Positions 16,537 through 23,038 of a stretch of 28,317 nt of DNA are shown here, piece by piece. How positions within the stretch are numbered: position 1 is the first letter of the stretch; each line of letters opens with the position of its first letter. The stretch spans positions 1-28,317 of the IMG/VR virus record IMGVR_UViG_3300010354_000458, one strand, 5' to 3'. Made by a program: the position numbers and the translations under genes. This DNA comes from a virus. Below the pieces are notes generated by a model, which worked only from the letters and a program-made list of their open reading frames with translations, was not told where the DNA came from and made no database searches.

Positions 16537-16965
16537 ATGGATGATCAGCACAATGTCCGTATGTTTCAACAGTTGTTAGACAATTGTTACAGCAGTCATG
16601 GTTGGGCAATACCCAGTCATATTACTCATTATCAAGCTAGAATACTAGCACAGATGATTGATCAACCTCGTTGGCGTCCTGAGCCCAGTTACGCCGAACG
16701 TTACTTTCAAATACGCACTCCTTCAGAAGCTATAGAACTAGGCGATGTCTGTTGGTTTACTCGTGCAGTATTTCCTGAACTGGGCACAGGCAGAGGCATA
16801 ACGCCCACTTACTATGCACAGTTGGGAGCCAGCTGTTATGAACGTGCATTAAAGTACAGCCAACTGCCTACTATAGCTGTACTAGCTCGACACTTTGAAT
16901 TTCTAGCTGAAGCTGCCTATACCGCAGTTAGATTAAACGGCGAATTTCGCAGCATGTGGGATTAA
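16537..16965 (+). CDS. Hypothetical phage protein
   Basis: A 142-residue, mostly helical protein rich in Tyr, His and Arg (MDDQHNVRMFQQLLDNCYSS...). Several conserved-looking segments (ELGDVCWFTRAVFPELGTGRGITPTYY) suggest a folded domain, but I do not recognise the family. It converges on the SGNH hydrolase gene with a 4-base overlap of the 3' ends. Confidence 0.65.
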   Translation: MDDQHNVRMFQQLLDNCYSSHGWAIPSHITHYQARILAQMIDQPRWRPEPSYAERYFQIRTPSEAIELGDVCWFTRAVFPELGTGRGITPTYYAQLGASCYERALKYSQLPTIAVLARHFEFLAEAAYTAVRLNGEFRSMWD

Positions 16966-17585
16966 AGAAATTTATTAACATGTTCGGCCCATGCAGTTTG
17001 GCCTTGAGCAGTAGTATGTCCGGATTCCATTCGGCCGTAGCCCAACTCGTCGCAATAACGAGCCATGCTATGATCAGGGGGTAACAGCCAATTGTTAGGT
17101 AAGTAACCAGAAGCAGTCAGCAGTTCTGGTTTAGTCCATAGGGAATTAAAATTTAAAAATTTTATATTCTTGTAACGGCAAAGATCCTGTAGAATCATTA
17201 GATTATGATAAAAAGATTGGTATTGCAACTTTTGACTGTACATGTGGTTATAGTAAATAGTTCTAAAAGTTTCTATATTTTCTACAGGGTCTCCATTGTC
17301 AAAAATACCAACACCATGTGCAGTTATTCGAAAATATCGACCCGATTCTGAAGGAAATTCATACCTATCTAGAGTAGACCACCCTATGATTAAATGCGTG
17401 ATATTAGTTGTTTCTGTGCTGTAAAGGTATTCGATAGTTGTACGAAAAATACGTTGATTACTGCTGCCCCCAATGGCTAGATTCGTTACATCCAGTCCCC
17501 AAGAAGCCAGTTTAGAAGGCCAAAGATCTTCACGGCTGGGGTAGGTTTTTCCACCAGTCCAACTGTCGCCATTTACCAATATCAT
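16962..17585 (-). CDS. SGNH/GDSL-type hydrolase
   Basis: A 207-residue protein with an SGNH-hydrolase arrangement: block I VNGDSWTGG with the likely nucleophile Ser8, block II Gly in LAIGGSSNQ, an Asn/Asp-containing IGWSTLDR at block III, and a C-terminal catalytic His in SGHTTAQGQTAWAEH. The family cleaves ester or acetyl groups on sugars and lipids. In a phage it may modify host surface glycans or decorate the tail, but no virion domain is visible. AAGGA lies 8 bases upstream of the start at 17585. Confidence 0.75.
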   Translation of the reverse strand: MILVNGDSWTGGKTYPSREDLWPSKLASWGLDVTNLAIGGSSNQRIFRTTIEYLYSTETTNITHLIIGWSTLDRYEFPSESGRYFRITAHGVGIFDNGDPVENIETFRTIYYNHMYSQKLQYQSFYHNLMILQDLCRYKNIKFLNFNSLWTKPELLTASGYLPNNWLLPPDHSMARYCDELGYGRMESGHTTAQGQTAWAEHVNKFL

Positions 17586-17601
17586 AACTTTTCCTTTTTG
17601 G

Positions 17602-17609
17602 TATTTAGC
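17602..17609 (-). promoter_or_regulatory. Late-promoter-like box for the SGNH gene
   Basis: On the - strand GCTAAATA (6 of 8 to TATAAATA) lies about 16 bases before the start at 17585, with an AAGGA ribosome site between. Together with the box at 17684 it makes this 110-base gap a divergent late promoter region. Confidence 0.4.
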
Positions 17610-17683
17610 GGGGCACCAGTAGATCCAAGACCGCGAAGCGGACAGCGGTAAACGCGATTTTTAGCGTTCCGATGACCAAACCC

Positions 17684-17691
17684 CATAAATA
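17684..17691 (+). promoter_or_regulatory. T4-type late promoter box before the Gly-rich protein
   Basis: CATAAATA (7 of 8) lies only 4 bases before the ATG at 17696. The expected RNA start falls at or just past this ATG, which favours either a leaderless message or the downstream GTG start at 17720. Confidence 0.5.
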
Positions 17692-17695
17692 CTAG

Positions 17696-18319
17696 ATGGG
17701 AATCATAACAAAAGGTATAGTGGCCAAAGGCATAATAGGCGGAACTCCTGTTAATGCAGCACAGTTTGACAGTGTGGGCTCGGGCTCATTCACTGTGCCC
17801 GCAGGCATAACAGCAGTGACCATGCAGATATGGGGTGCTGGCGGCGGCAGTGGCGGGGGCGGCTTTATTGAAGGCGGTGGTGGAGGAGGAGGCGGTGGCT
17901 ACGTCAGCAAGCTACTGACAGTGACTCCGGGACAGGTGATTACTTTTATTGTAGGTACTGGCGGTGCTGCTGGCGGTTACAATGGAGTTGGACAGACTGT
18001 GGGCACAGCAGGCGGCAACAGTTCAACCAGTGGACCAAGTGCTAGTATGATTGCTGGAGGTGGACAGGGCGGTGGAGATGGCACAGGCGGTGCAGGTGGT
18101 ACAGCATCAGGCGGCGATGTCAATACTGTAGGACAATCTGGTTTTGGCAGTTTCCAAGGTGTCAACAGCTATAAAGGTGGACTGGCTGGTAACAGTCCAA
18201 ACGCACAGGCCAACAGTACTACATCACCGTTTAACGGTATACAGCCGGGTGGTGGGCAAGGTGGCGGTATTGACTTTACTGGCAAGGGCGGTGACGGTCG
18301 AGTTAGATTTACATGGTAA
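17696..18319 (+). CDS. Gly-rich tail fibre tip or adhesin-like protein
   Basis: A 207-residue protein. The pattern [24 protein letters not shown] followed by many Gly runs, then [14 protein letters not shown], matches the glycine-rich domain found at the ends of phage tail fibres and related adhesins, where it forms the receptor-binding tip. The end [13 protein letters not shown] is typical of the domain. Two starts are possible: ATG 17696, or GTG 17720 with AAAGG 4 bases upstream, which fits the late box better. It converges with the lipoprotein gene. Confidence 0.75.
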   Translation: MGIITKGIVAKGIIGGTPVNAAQFDSVGSGSFTVPAGITAVTMQIWGAGGGSGGGGFIEGGGGGGGGGYVSKLLTVTPGQVITFIVGTGGAAGGYNGVGQTVGTAGGNSSTSGPSASMIAGGGQGGGDGTGGAGGTASGGDVNTVGQSGFGSFQGVNSYKGGLAGNSPNAQANSTTSPFNGIQPGGGQGGGIDFTGKGGDGRVRFTW

Positions 18320-18470
18320 CAGTAGATCGCTGCTGGTAAACACAGTTATTATAAGCCTGTGTGTACTTGGTTAACTGCTGACTCGCACAGTATTTCCTAG
18401 CTGCGATTAAACTGGGATTGGCACAGCCCAGAATGCTGACTGCTATAAACATGAGTATGATGGTTTTCAT
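18309..18470 (-). CDS. Small lipoprotein (53 residues)
   Basis: The product starts [20 protein letters not shown], a lipoprotein signal with lipobox ILGC and lipidated Cys16, giving a mature peptide of about 38 residues with two further Cys. A longer in-frame ORF reaches 18572 but lacks a sensible start; the perfect late box at 18478-18485 supports the start at 18470. Possible roles are an outer spanin for lysis or an envelope protein; no inner spanin partner is seen here, so this is open. The 3' end overlaps the fibre gene. Confidence 0.65.
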   Translation of the reverse strand: MKTIILMFIAVSILGCANPSLIAARKYCASQQLTKYTQAYNNCVYQQRSTVTM

Positions 18471-18477
18471 AGTATAA

Positions 18478-18485
18478 TATTTATA
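18478..18485 (-). promoter_or_regulatory. T4-type late promoter (perfect TATAAATA) for the lipoprotein
   Basis: The - strand reads TATAAATA exactly, 7 bases before the ATG at 18470. The expected RNA start is within 0-2 bases of the ATG, so the message would be nearly leaderless. Confidence 0.65.
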
Positions 18486-18673
18486 GCTAGAAATGGGTCC
18501 TGTGCCCAAAAAAAATTGCCGCGCAAAAAAAACGGGTGAAGTACTTTGGCTTTCAGCCTGGTGATTTTGCACCGGTATACCGTTTTTTTAGAGTGGAAAA
18601 AATTGAATGCGCTGTTGTATTTTTACAACAGTTTTTATAATATATACCCCCCACCCCCATCGCCACCACAACC
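18486..18673. other. Non-coding gap with facing terminators
   Basis: No gene is seen in this stretch. It is A/T-tract-rich, with a short palindrome CGGTATACCG followed by T7 at 18573-18589 and the + strand terminator at 18612-18636. It ends in a C-rich stretch (18647-18665) just left of the - strand terminator. It appears to insulate the late + strand block from the early - strand block. Confidence 0.6.
18612..18636 (+). terminator. Intrinsic terminator at the end of the late block
   Basis: An 8-bp stem CTGTTGTA/TACAACAG (18612-18619 with 18624-18631) with a TTTT loop is followed by T5. It stops + strand transcripts that read past the Gly-rich fibre gene. Confidence 0.8.
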
Positions 18674-18723
18674 AAAAAAAATCCCCTGACCACCGGGAGC
18701 GAATCGGCTTTCGGTCAGGGGAT
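18674..18723 (-). terminator. Intrinsic terminator of the ATPase transcript
   Basis: On the - strand an 11-bp stem (18681-18691 with 18713-18723) is followed directly by T8 (A-run 18674-18681 on the + strand). The loop contains an inner 3-bp stem presenting AUUCGCUCC. This fixes the strand of the hairpin array next to it as -. Confidence 0.88.
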
Positions 18724-18862
18724 CCAACATGGGGAGGAACTGCCTCCCCTCAGGGTTTGACCAGGAGCGAATTGGTCAAACCTTAGACTAGTTACCGGGA
18801 GCGAATCGTTGGCTAGTCTATGTGCAGGGCCGCAGCTCTTTGGGGCTGCTAGCCCGTACAGC
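18681..18862 (-). ncRNA. Five-hairpin 3'UTR element with three identical ATTCGCTCC loops
   Basis: Directly after the ATPase stop codon the - strand RNA can form five tandem hairpins: 18827-18855, 18784-18820, 18754-18782, 18731-18749 and the terminator 18681-18723. In three of them the loop is exactly the same 9 bases (18798-18806, 18764-18772, 18696-18704), read as AUUCGCUCC on the RNA, although the stems differ completely in sequence. Conserved loops on unrelated stems point to selection on the loop. The loop is complementary over 8 bases to GGAGCGAA, the ribosome-site leader of five nearby genes. A trans-acting riboregulator is the inference; a decoy for a protein is the alternative. Confidence 0.65.
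18696..18806. repeat. Three copies of loop motif GGAGCGAAT
   Basis: Exact copies at 18696-18704, 18764-18772 and 18798-18806, each at the apex of a hairpin and each closed by a base pair. The first eight bases recur as the ribosome-site leader of genes starting at 19711, 20318, 20675, 21459 and 22980 on the - strand. Confidence 0.9.
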
Positions 18863-19711
18863 TTAACGCATACAAGTAACCTCTGCATGTCCTTGCCACT
18901 TAGCAGGGAATGCCTGCTTCAAGTCTGCAAGCTTGAGCACCATACGCAAGCTCAGCTCACGCAGTCGACGCTTGTTGGCATCTACAAAGTTGACCAGCTC
19001 AGCCGCACCCGCTTCACCAAACTCATACTTGTCAAGCATGCCATGATCTCGGATCACTTGCTTGATGCGCAGGATCTTCTCACGCTCTGTGTCAATGGTA
19101 AGGTCCAAGTAATGGCAACGGCTTTCCAATGCTTCCAAATGGTCACGCAGTTTCTTAGAGCGCACGTTGTCGAACTTGATGTTGGTAATAAAGATGCAGC
19201 CACCTTTGAACTCAAACGAGCCCGGAATGCCTTCTTGGCGAAGCAGTCGGCTGTCAGTGTTCCAATGGATCATACGCTTGTTGCCACTGTCCAGAGCAGC
19301 CTTCAAGATGTTAAGGCTAAGGTCATCAAGCAGAACACTGTCGCAGTCATCGAACACAAGAATGTTCTTGGGATCTGAGAACGCAAACAGTTTGGCATAC
19401 AAGCCCAGCGCTGACATAGCACCCTTAACCACTTCGTACTTCTTCAGCTTCTCGTTCTGTGCTACATTGGCAAACACATCGTGTCGGCTCAGCTGGCTTT
19501 CAACGCCGTAGCTCTTGCCCACACCCGGAGGGCCCGAAACAATCATAGCACGGATCTTGCCTGCTTTGACTGCACGAGTCATGTCATCAAGAACTTCGAA
19601 ACGACCCTTGAGTCGCTCCATAATTTGTTCATCAGTTTCACGCAGAACCTTGTTAACAGGCTCTTGTGCGAGGCTGAGAACGGATCCTTTGTCTTTGGCA
19701 ATACGCGGCAT
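18863..19711 (-). CDS. AAA+ ATPase
   Basis: A 282-residue AAA+ ATPase. Walker A GPPGVGKS is at residues 60-67, Walker B with NILVFDDCDSVL near 115-126, followed by a sensor-like IFITNIKFD and an RxxH-rich lid region with SLRMVLKLADLKQAF. Such proteins in phages remodel protein or DNA complexes; the exact job is unknown. The start at 19711 is chosen because AAGGAGCGAAAC precedes it; the longer frame to 19768 runs into the promoter. A consensus promoter lies at 19740-19768. The 3'UTR carries the hairpin array, and its loops are complementary to this gene's own ribosome site. Confidence 0.9.
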   Translation of the reverse strand: MPRIAKDKGSVLSLAQEPVNKVLRETDEQIMERLKGRFEVLDDMTRAVKAGKIRAMIVSGPPGVGKSYGVESQLSRHDVFANVAQNEKLKKYEVVKGAMSALGLYAKLFAFSDPKNILVFDDCDSVLLDDLSLNILKAALDSGNKRMIHWNTDSRLLRQEGIPGSFEFKGGCIFITNIKFDNVRSKKLRDHLEALESRCHYLDLTIDTEREKILRIKQVIRDHGMLDKYEFGEAGAAELVNFVDANKRRLRELSLRMVLKLADLKQAFPAKWQGHAEVTCMR

Positions 19712-19739
19712 GTTTCGCTCCTTGTGTGTCAAAAAAGTA

Positions 19740-19768
19740 ATTATACAGTCAGTGTCTGTGTCTGTCAA
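19740..19768 (-). promoter_or_regulatory. Consensus sigma70 promoter for the ATPase gene
   Basis: TTGACA (19763-19768), 17 bases, TATAAT (19740-19745): a perfect match on both boxes and spacing. Leader about 22 bases, with AAGGAGCGAA before the start. Confidence 0.85.
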
Positions 19769-19772
19769 CGGC

Positions 19773-19973
19773 TTATGGAATCACTTCGTAGTGTATCAGC
19801 GCCAATCCTATGGTCACTACCACAGCCAACCCAATCAATCCTAGTGTGCCGCCCATGTGCCAAAGGCCAATACCTGCAAAGCCTAAGGCCATGATGATCA
19901 GCACCTTGCTGAAGAAGATCAGTAGGAAGATAGCTAGGACTATCAACACCACTGCAAAGAATAGTCCTAGCAT
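19773..19973 (-). CDS. Small membrane protein
   Basis: A 66-residue, very hydrophobic protein with two or three predicted membrane segments (FFAVVLIVLAIFLLIFFS, VLIIMALGFAGIGLW, LGLIGLAVVVTIGLALI). Ribosome site AAGGA is 7 bases upstream. It follows the 20318 gene by 9 bases and is probably in its operon. A role in the host membrane, such as superinfection exclusion or holin-like activity, is possible but unsupported. Confidence 0.7.
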   Translation of the reverse strand: MLGLFFAVVLIVLAIFLLIFFSKVLIIMALGFAGIGLWHMGGTLGLIGLAVVVTIGLALIHYEVIP

Positions 19974-19982
19974 GTCTAGTCC

Positions 19983-20318
19983 TTAGTCCAAACGGCTACC
20001 AGCGTAGGCTTCGAAGCCATACTTGCGGAACACATTGGCCGCGGCCTCAGCACCCGCTTCCAGCACGCTCAAGCTCTGCACAGGCACCTTGGCAGGATTC
20101 CACAGCTGGAAGGCCTTGGTGTAGTCCTGGCGCACACCTGCTGCCTTCAGCATCTTGCCCAGCTTGGTGTTGCCTTTGACGCCGTAGATGTTGGTCCAAG
20201 CAAAGCCACAGCAGTCACGGTCACCGTGTTGGGCCAGGAAGTTTCTAGCGGCACGGTTGGCTTCGGACTGAGCTTCGAACACGATTGCGTTGACTTGCTC
20301 TTGGGTGAATGCTTGCAT
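19983..20318 (-). CDS. Hypothetical phage protein
   Basis: A 111-residue protein (MQAFTQEQVNAIVFEAQSEA...) with an Ala-rich helix, a middle segment DRDCCGFAWTNIYGVKGNTK and a C-terminal AGAEAAANVFRKYGFEAYAG. Such proteins occur in the early regions of many phages; I know of no function. It has an exact GGAGCGAA leader and its own promoter, and is followed by the membrane protein gene. Confidence 0.75.
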   Translation of the reverse strand: MQAFTQEQVNAIVFEAQSEANRAARNFLAQHGDRDCCGFAWTNIYGVKGNTKLGKMLKAAGVRQDYTKAFQLWNPAKVPVQSLSVLEAGAEAAANVFRKYGFEAYAGSRLD

Positions 20319-20351
20319 AGTTTCGCTCCTATTGCGTTGTTGATGTAGTCT

Positions 20352-20380
20352 ATTATAGAGTCTTTAGGCTGTGGCGTCAA
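20352..20380 (-). promoter_or_regulatory. Sigma70 promoter
   Basis: TTGACG (20375-20380), 17 bases, TATAAT (20352-20357). The -35 box lies inside the 3' end of the gene upstream. Confidence 0.8.
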
Positions 20381-20675
20381 CCAATTCCCCGTACTCTAGT
20401 GTGGGCTCTGGGAAGGTGATCTTGCCTTCGTAGTCCAGTTGGCTACGCTCAAACTCTGAGAGGTAGTCGTCGTTCTGTACGGTCCAACCAATCACATACT
20501 CTTCGGCGAAGTCGTTCTTGTAGCCGATGTTGGCTGCGGCAACCACAGCGTCCAGGTCCTGGTTCAGAGGCACGCCTGTGATCTTGTAGGAGCTACCGCC
20601 CTTGAACTTCCAGTAGGGCTGTTCCGCAGAACCATAGTTTTCCATGTATTGGGTTTCGACTACAATCATTGCCAT
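20364..20675 (-). CDS. Hypothetical phage protein
   Basis: A 103-residue protein starting MAMIVVETQYMENYGSAEQP and continuing WKFKGGSSYKITG. The beginning, with ETQYMENYG, is a motif I recall from uncharacterised proteins of many phages. It seems to be an alpha/beta fold without visible catalytic residues. It has the exact GGAGCGAA leader and its own promoter at 20709-20737. Confidence 0.75.
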   Translation of the reverse strand: MAMIVVETQYMENYGSAEQPYWKFKGGSSYKITGVPLNQDLDAVVAAANIGYKNDFAEEYVIGWTVQNDDYLSEFERSQLDYEGKITFPEPTLEYGELVDATA

Positions 20676-20708
20676 TTGGTTCGCTCCGTGTTGTTTAACT
20701 TAGCCTCT

Positions 20709-20737
20709 AGTATAGCACTTTTGGATAGCCCTGTCAA
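20709..20737 (-). promoter_or_regulatory. Sigma70 promoter with hairpin around the -35 box
   Basis: TTGACA (20732-20737), 17 bases, TATACT (20709-20714). On the - strand ATAGCCCT and AGGGCTAT form 8-bp arms with the TTGAC in the 9-base loop. Confidence 0.85.
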
Positions 20738-20745
20738 CCGTAGGG

Positions 20746-20940
20746 CTATTCTTCAAACTCTGCATCAACGATGCCGCAGGCTACAAACTCCAGCTCTGCC
20801 CAAGCTTCATCCACAGTGTCAAAGCCCACAGCATCGTAGGAACCGTCGTAGAGTTTGACATAGAATATGCCGTTGCCTGGGCTGGCTTCAGTGTCAATGC
20901 CTATTTCACCGTATGAGGTTGCACGAATCATAGTGTCCAT
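20746..20940 (-). CDS. Small acidic hypothetical protein
   Basis: A 64-residue protein (MDTMIRATSYGEIGIDTEAS...) with the segment GIFYVKLYDGSYDAVGFDTVDEA and an acidic end. AAGGAGCAATC precedes the ATG. It follows the 21141 gene by 9 bases and has no promoter of its own, so the two form an operon. Function unknown. Confidence 0.75.
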   Translation of the reverse strand: MDTMIRATSYGEIGIDTEASPGNGIFYVKLYDGSYDAVGFDTVDEAWAELEFVACGIVDAEFEE

Positions 20941-20949
20941 GATTGCTCC

Positions 20950-21141
20950 TTAGATTAGACCAACGATGCGGAAGTACTCGTCATGCGACAGATAGAAGTC
21001 AGTCTTGGGATCCCAATACTTGCCCTCTTTGGGATCATAGTACAGGACCTGTCCGTTGAAGTTCATAGGACCCTCCAAGCCCTTGCGGGGCTCAAAACCT
21101 TGCATGACATCTTCGAACTTGCCCAGGACCTTGTAACCCAT
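20950..21141 (-). CDS. Small hypothetical protein
   Basis: A 63-residue protein (MGYKVLGKFEDVMQGFEPRK...) with LYYDPKEGKYWDPKTDFYL. Ribosome site CGGAGCAGACG. First gene of a two-gene operon with its own promoter. Function unknown. Confidence 0.75.
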   Translation of the reverse strand: MGYKVLGKFEDVMQGFEPRKGLEGPMNFNGQVLYYDPKEGKYWDPKTDFYLSHDEYFRIVGLI

Positions 21142-21171
21142 CGTCTGCTCCGTTTTGTTTACTATGTGTCT

Positions 21172-21200
21172 AGTATACGATCAAACAGAAGCCAAGTCAA
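21172..21200 (-). promoter_or_regulatory. Sigma70 promoter
   Basis: TTGACT (21195-21200), 17 bases, TATACT (21172-21177). It overlaps the 3' end of the upstream gene, whose last codons encode the -35 box. Confidence 0.8.
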
Positions 21201-21459
21201 CCGTAGGGTCTTTCTGCATCTTCTCAATCAACTGCTTCTCCTGCTTCTTAGTAGCACGGACCATGTCGTCGATGAAGATCTTCTGCATCCGCTTGGGCAA
21301 ATGAGGCAGCATCTCAACGACCATGCTCTGCAGATAGCCTGCTTCAAATGCGTGGCTGTTATGGCCATTGAAGCCTGGATAGTTCTTGCCGGCTGCTTCG
21401 CTGAAAGCACGGAGAACAATCTTCATAGTGTCCTGGTTTTCGCTAGTGAACATTCCCAT
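21181..21459 (-). CDS. Hypothetical phage protein
   Basis: A 92-residue helical protein (MGMFTSENQDTMKIVLRAFS...) with a Lys/Glu-rich C-terminal half (RMQKIFIDDMVRATKKQEKQ). The start at 21459 is set by AGGAGCGAAAG just upstream; the longer frame to 21504 runs into the promoter. Exact GGAGCGAA leader. Function unknown. Confidence 0.75.
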   Translation of the reverse strand: MGMFTSENQDTMKIVLRAFSEAAGKNYPGFNGHNSHAFEAGYLQSMVVEMLPHLPKRMQKIFIDDMVRATKKQEKQLIEKMQKDPTVDLASV

Positions 21460-21491
21460 CTTTCGCTCCTGTTTTGTTACGCTATGAACAT

Positions 21492-21520
21492 AGTATAGCA
21501 CCAAACAAAGACCCTGTCAA
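21492..21520 (-). promoter_or_regulatory. Sigma70 promoter
   Basis: TTGACA (21515-21520), 17 bases, TATACT (21492-21497). The leader begins with CTATG-TT-CATAG, a small inverted repeat at the expected RNA start. Confidence 0.85.
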
Positions 21521-21531
21521 CCGAAAGGGCA

Positions 21532-21921
21532 TTACACCCTTTCTGCGTACAGATCCACAGACTCCGAATAGTAGCCGTTCGACTCACCCAACCAACGAAC
21601 GTCCACATAGCCCTTGCGGGTAGCGAACTTGTAGAAGGTCCAGGTGTAGGACTCCGGATACTCGGGCTCCGGACCGTCAGCGTTGGAGACTTCTTCAGCG
21701 ATCAACAACGGCTCACCTACCAGGTCCTGCAGGTCGCCTACGATGTCTTCGATACGAACATGCTCGCAACAATCCTGGTGGTGAGCGAACATAAAGCGAG
21801 CACCATCAGCAGCCACCAACACCATCTCGCCGTCGCCCACAGCGCCTTCTACGCGAACAAAGGTACGACCCAGCATACACTTCAGTCCGTATTCCATGTC
21901 AACGATATTGTGGTAGTCCAT
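21532..21921 (-). CDS. Hypothetical protein with HHQDCCE motif
   Basis: A 129-residue protein (MDYHNIVDMEYGLKCMLGRT...). The segments FMFAHHQDCCEHVRIEDIVG and TWTFYKFATRKGYVDVRWLG with GESNGYYSESV are a known conserved but uncharacterised phage/bacterial family (I believe DUF7448). The His/Asp/Cys cluster could bind a metal. The start at 21921 follows AAGGAGCTGACA. Own promoter at 21952-21980. Confidence 0.8.
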   Translation of the reverse strand: MDYHNIVDMEYGLKCMLGRTFVRVEGAVGDGEMVLVAADGARFMFAHHQDCCEHVRIEDIVGDLQDLVGEPLLIAEEVSNADGPEPEYPESYTWTFYKFATRKGYVDVRWLGESNGYYSESVDLYAERV

Positions 21922-21951
21922 TGTCAGCTCCTTGTTTCTTACTATGCCCAT

Positions 21952-21980
21952 AGTATAGCAGATTTGGATAACCCTGTCAA
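21952..21980 (-). promoter_or_regulatory. Sigma70 promoter with hairpin around the -35 box
   Basis: TTGACA (21975-21980), 17 bases, TATACT (21952-21957). ATAGCCCT and AGGGTTAT pair around TTGAC, with one G-U pair. The leader starts with CTATG-GG-CATAG. Confidence 0.85.
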
Positions 21981-21991
21981 CCGTAGGGCTA

Positions 21992-22351
21992 TTAGCTGCC
22001 CCAACGGTAGCTGGGATGCCACATGTCGTAGTGGCTGCGATACAGATCGCTGTCACGGGGAGCCATCCTAGCCATGGCATACCTTTGTTGCTTCTCCATC
22101 TCGTAGAGAGCCCGGCGTTGAGCTTCTGCCATTGCTTCAGTGTGCTTCCTAGCGATCAAGATCCGCTCTTGCTCTAGAACGGCAGCAGCACCACCTCGGC
22201 AGTAGGCAAGATGGTAGTCAACAGCTTCTTCTCGTGTAAGGTCTTGCTTGGTAGCAAAGCCGGGCCACGACTCAATCTTGGTACGGAACTCCCATGCTGC
22301 CATATGGCTGCGGAATGTCATAGAACCTAGTGTGCCTGTGATCTTAACCAT
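21992..22351 (-). CDS. Hypothetical phage protein
   Basis: A 119-residue protein (MVKITGTLGSMTFRSHMAAW...) with a long charged helix rich in Ala, Glu, Arg and Met (EAMAEAQRRALYEMEKQQRY) and a Tyr/Trp/His-rich end. AAGGAGCAGCAA precedes the ATG. Function unknown. Own promoter. Confidence 0.75.
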   Translation of the reverse strand: MVKITGTLGSMTFRSHMAAWEFRTKIESWPGFATKQDLTREEAVDYHLAYCRGGAAAVLEQERILIARKHTEAMAEAQRRALYEMEKQQRYAMARMAPRDSDLYRSHYDMWHPSYRWGS

Positions 22352-22381
22352 TTGCTGCTCCTTTTTGCTTACTATGACTCT

Positions 22382-22410
22382 AGTATAGCACTTTTGGACA
22401 GCCCTGTCAA
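22382..22410 (-). promoter_or_regulatory. Sigma70 promoter
   Basis: TTGACA (22405-22410), 17 bases, TATACT (22382-22387); spacer and leader are like the other promoters of this arm. Confidence 0.85.
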
Positions 22411-22416
22411 CTGTTG

Positions 22417-22578
22417 TTATTCTGCCACAGGAGTCAACAAGGTTTGATCGTAGATTTCTAGGAGATCGACATCGCCCAACAGGGGCAGTTCTTCTTCTGT
22501 GACTTGGAACTTCTGCATGAGCTCTTGTTCATCAAATGCAAAGAGAATATACTCGACCATCAGTTCACGCAGGGTCAT
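22417..22578 (-). CDS. Small acidic hypothetical protein
   Basis: A 53-residue protein (MTLRELMVEYILFAFDEQEL...). The start at 22578 follows AAAGGA at 7 bases. It overlaps the previous gene's 3' end by 14 bases, so the three genes 22980-22744-22578 form one operon. Function unknown. Confidence 0.7.
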   Translation of the reverse strand: MTLRELMVEYILFAFDEQELMQKFQVTEEELPLLGDVDLLEIYDQTLLTPVAE

Positions 22579-22744
22579 ACAATTTCCTTTCAACTGCATC
22601 GATAAAGGTTTCTTCCATGCGCTCAGCAGAGCGATTGAGGATCTGTGCCATAGTTCGTTGGACCTTGATCCTCTGCATCAACGACAAGGGCTTCTCTAGC
22701 TCTTTGAGAGCCCTTTGGCAGTATTCGAATTCTGTAGGAGTCAT
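22565..22744 (-). CDS. Small hypothetical helical protein
   Basis: A 59-residue protein (MTPTEFEYCQRALKELEKPL...) with a long amphipathic helix. Start at 22744 because AAGGAG lies 10 bases upstream; a GTG at 22753 is too close to that site. Its ATG overlaps the stop of the upstream gene (TGATG). Function unknown. Confidence 0.7.
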   Translation of the reverse strand: MTPTEFEYCQRALKELEKPLSLMQRIKVQRTMAQILNRSAERMEETFIDAVERKLYDPA

Positions 22745-22980
22745 CAGTACCACTCCTTGTGGTTGCCAGACGCTTCGTTGTCGCGATAGCCTGCGGTGTA
22801 GGCAGTGATCTCCTCAGCAGTCATGCACTCAAGAGGAATGCGCGGGCTCTGCATTGTGGCACCCGCATAGAAGTGAGGATTGAAGGGACGATTGTAGTAA
22901 GAATCAGCCGATCCACGATCGTAAGGTCCACCGTGGCGCTGATCGTAGCCTACATCCATTTCAGTGTAATTCAACAGCAT
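22744..22980 (-). CDS. Small hypothetical protein, Tyr/His/Gly-rich
   Basis: A 78-residue protein (MLLNYTEMDVGYDQRHGGPY...) with a low-complexity polar first half and a helix AEEITAYTAGYRDNE near the end. Exact GGAGCGAA leader and its own promoter. First gene of a three-gene operon. Function unknown. Confidence 0.7.
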   Translation of the reverse strand: MLLNYTEMDVGYDQRHGGPYDRGSADSYYNRPFNPHFYAGATMQSPRIPLECMTAEEITAYTAGYRDNEASGNHKEWY

Positions 22981-23009
22981 TGTTTCGCTCCTTGCTTGTT
23001 TATGTGTCT

Positions 23010-23038
23010 ATTGTAGTGTCTTTGGCTTATCGTGTCAA
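23010..23038 (-). promoter_or_regulatory. Sigma70 promoter
   Basis: TTGACA (23033-23038), 17 bases, TACAAT (23010-23015). It overlaps the 3' end of the 36-residue gene upstream. Confidence 0.8.

Noticed and set aside
18809-19894. Several + strand open frames opposite the ATPase gene
   Set aside because: The - strand product has complete AAA+ motifs; the + strand frames lack ribosome sites and recognisable domains.
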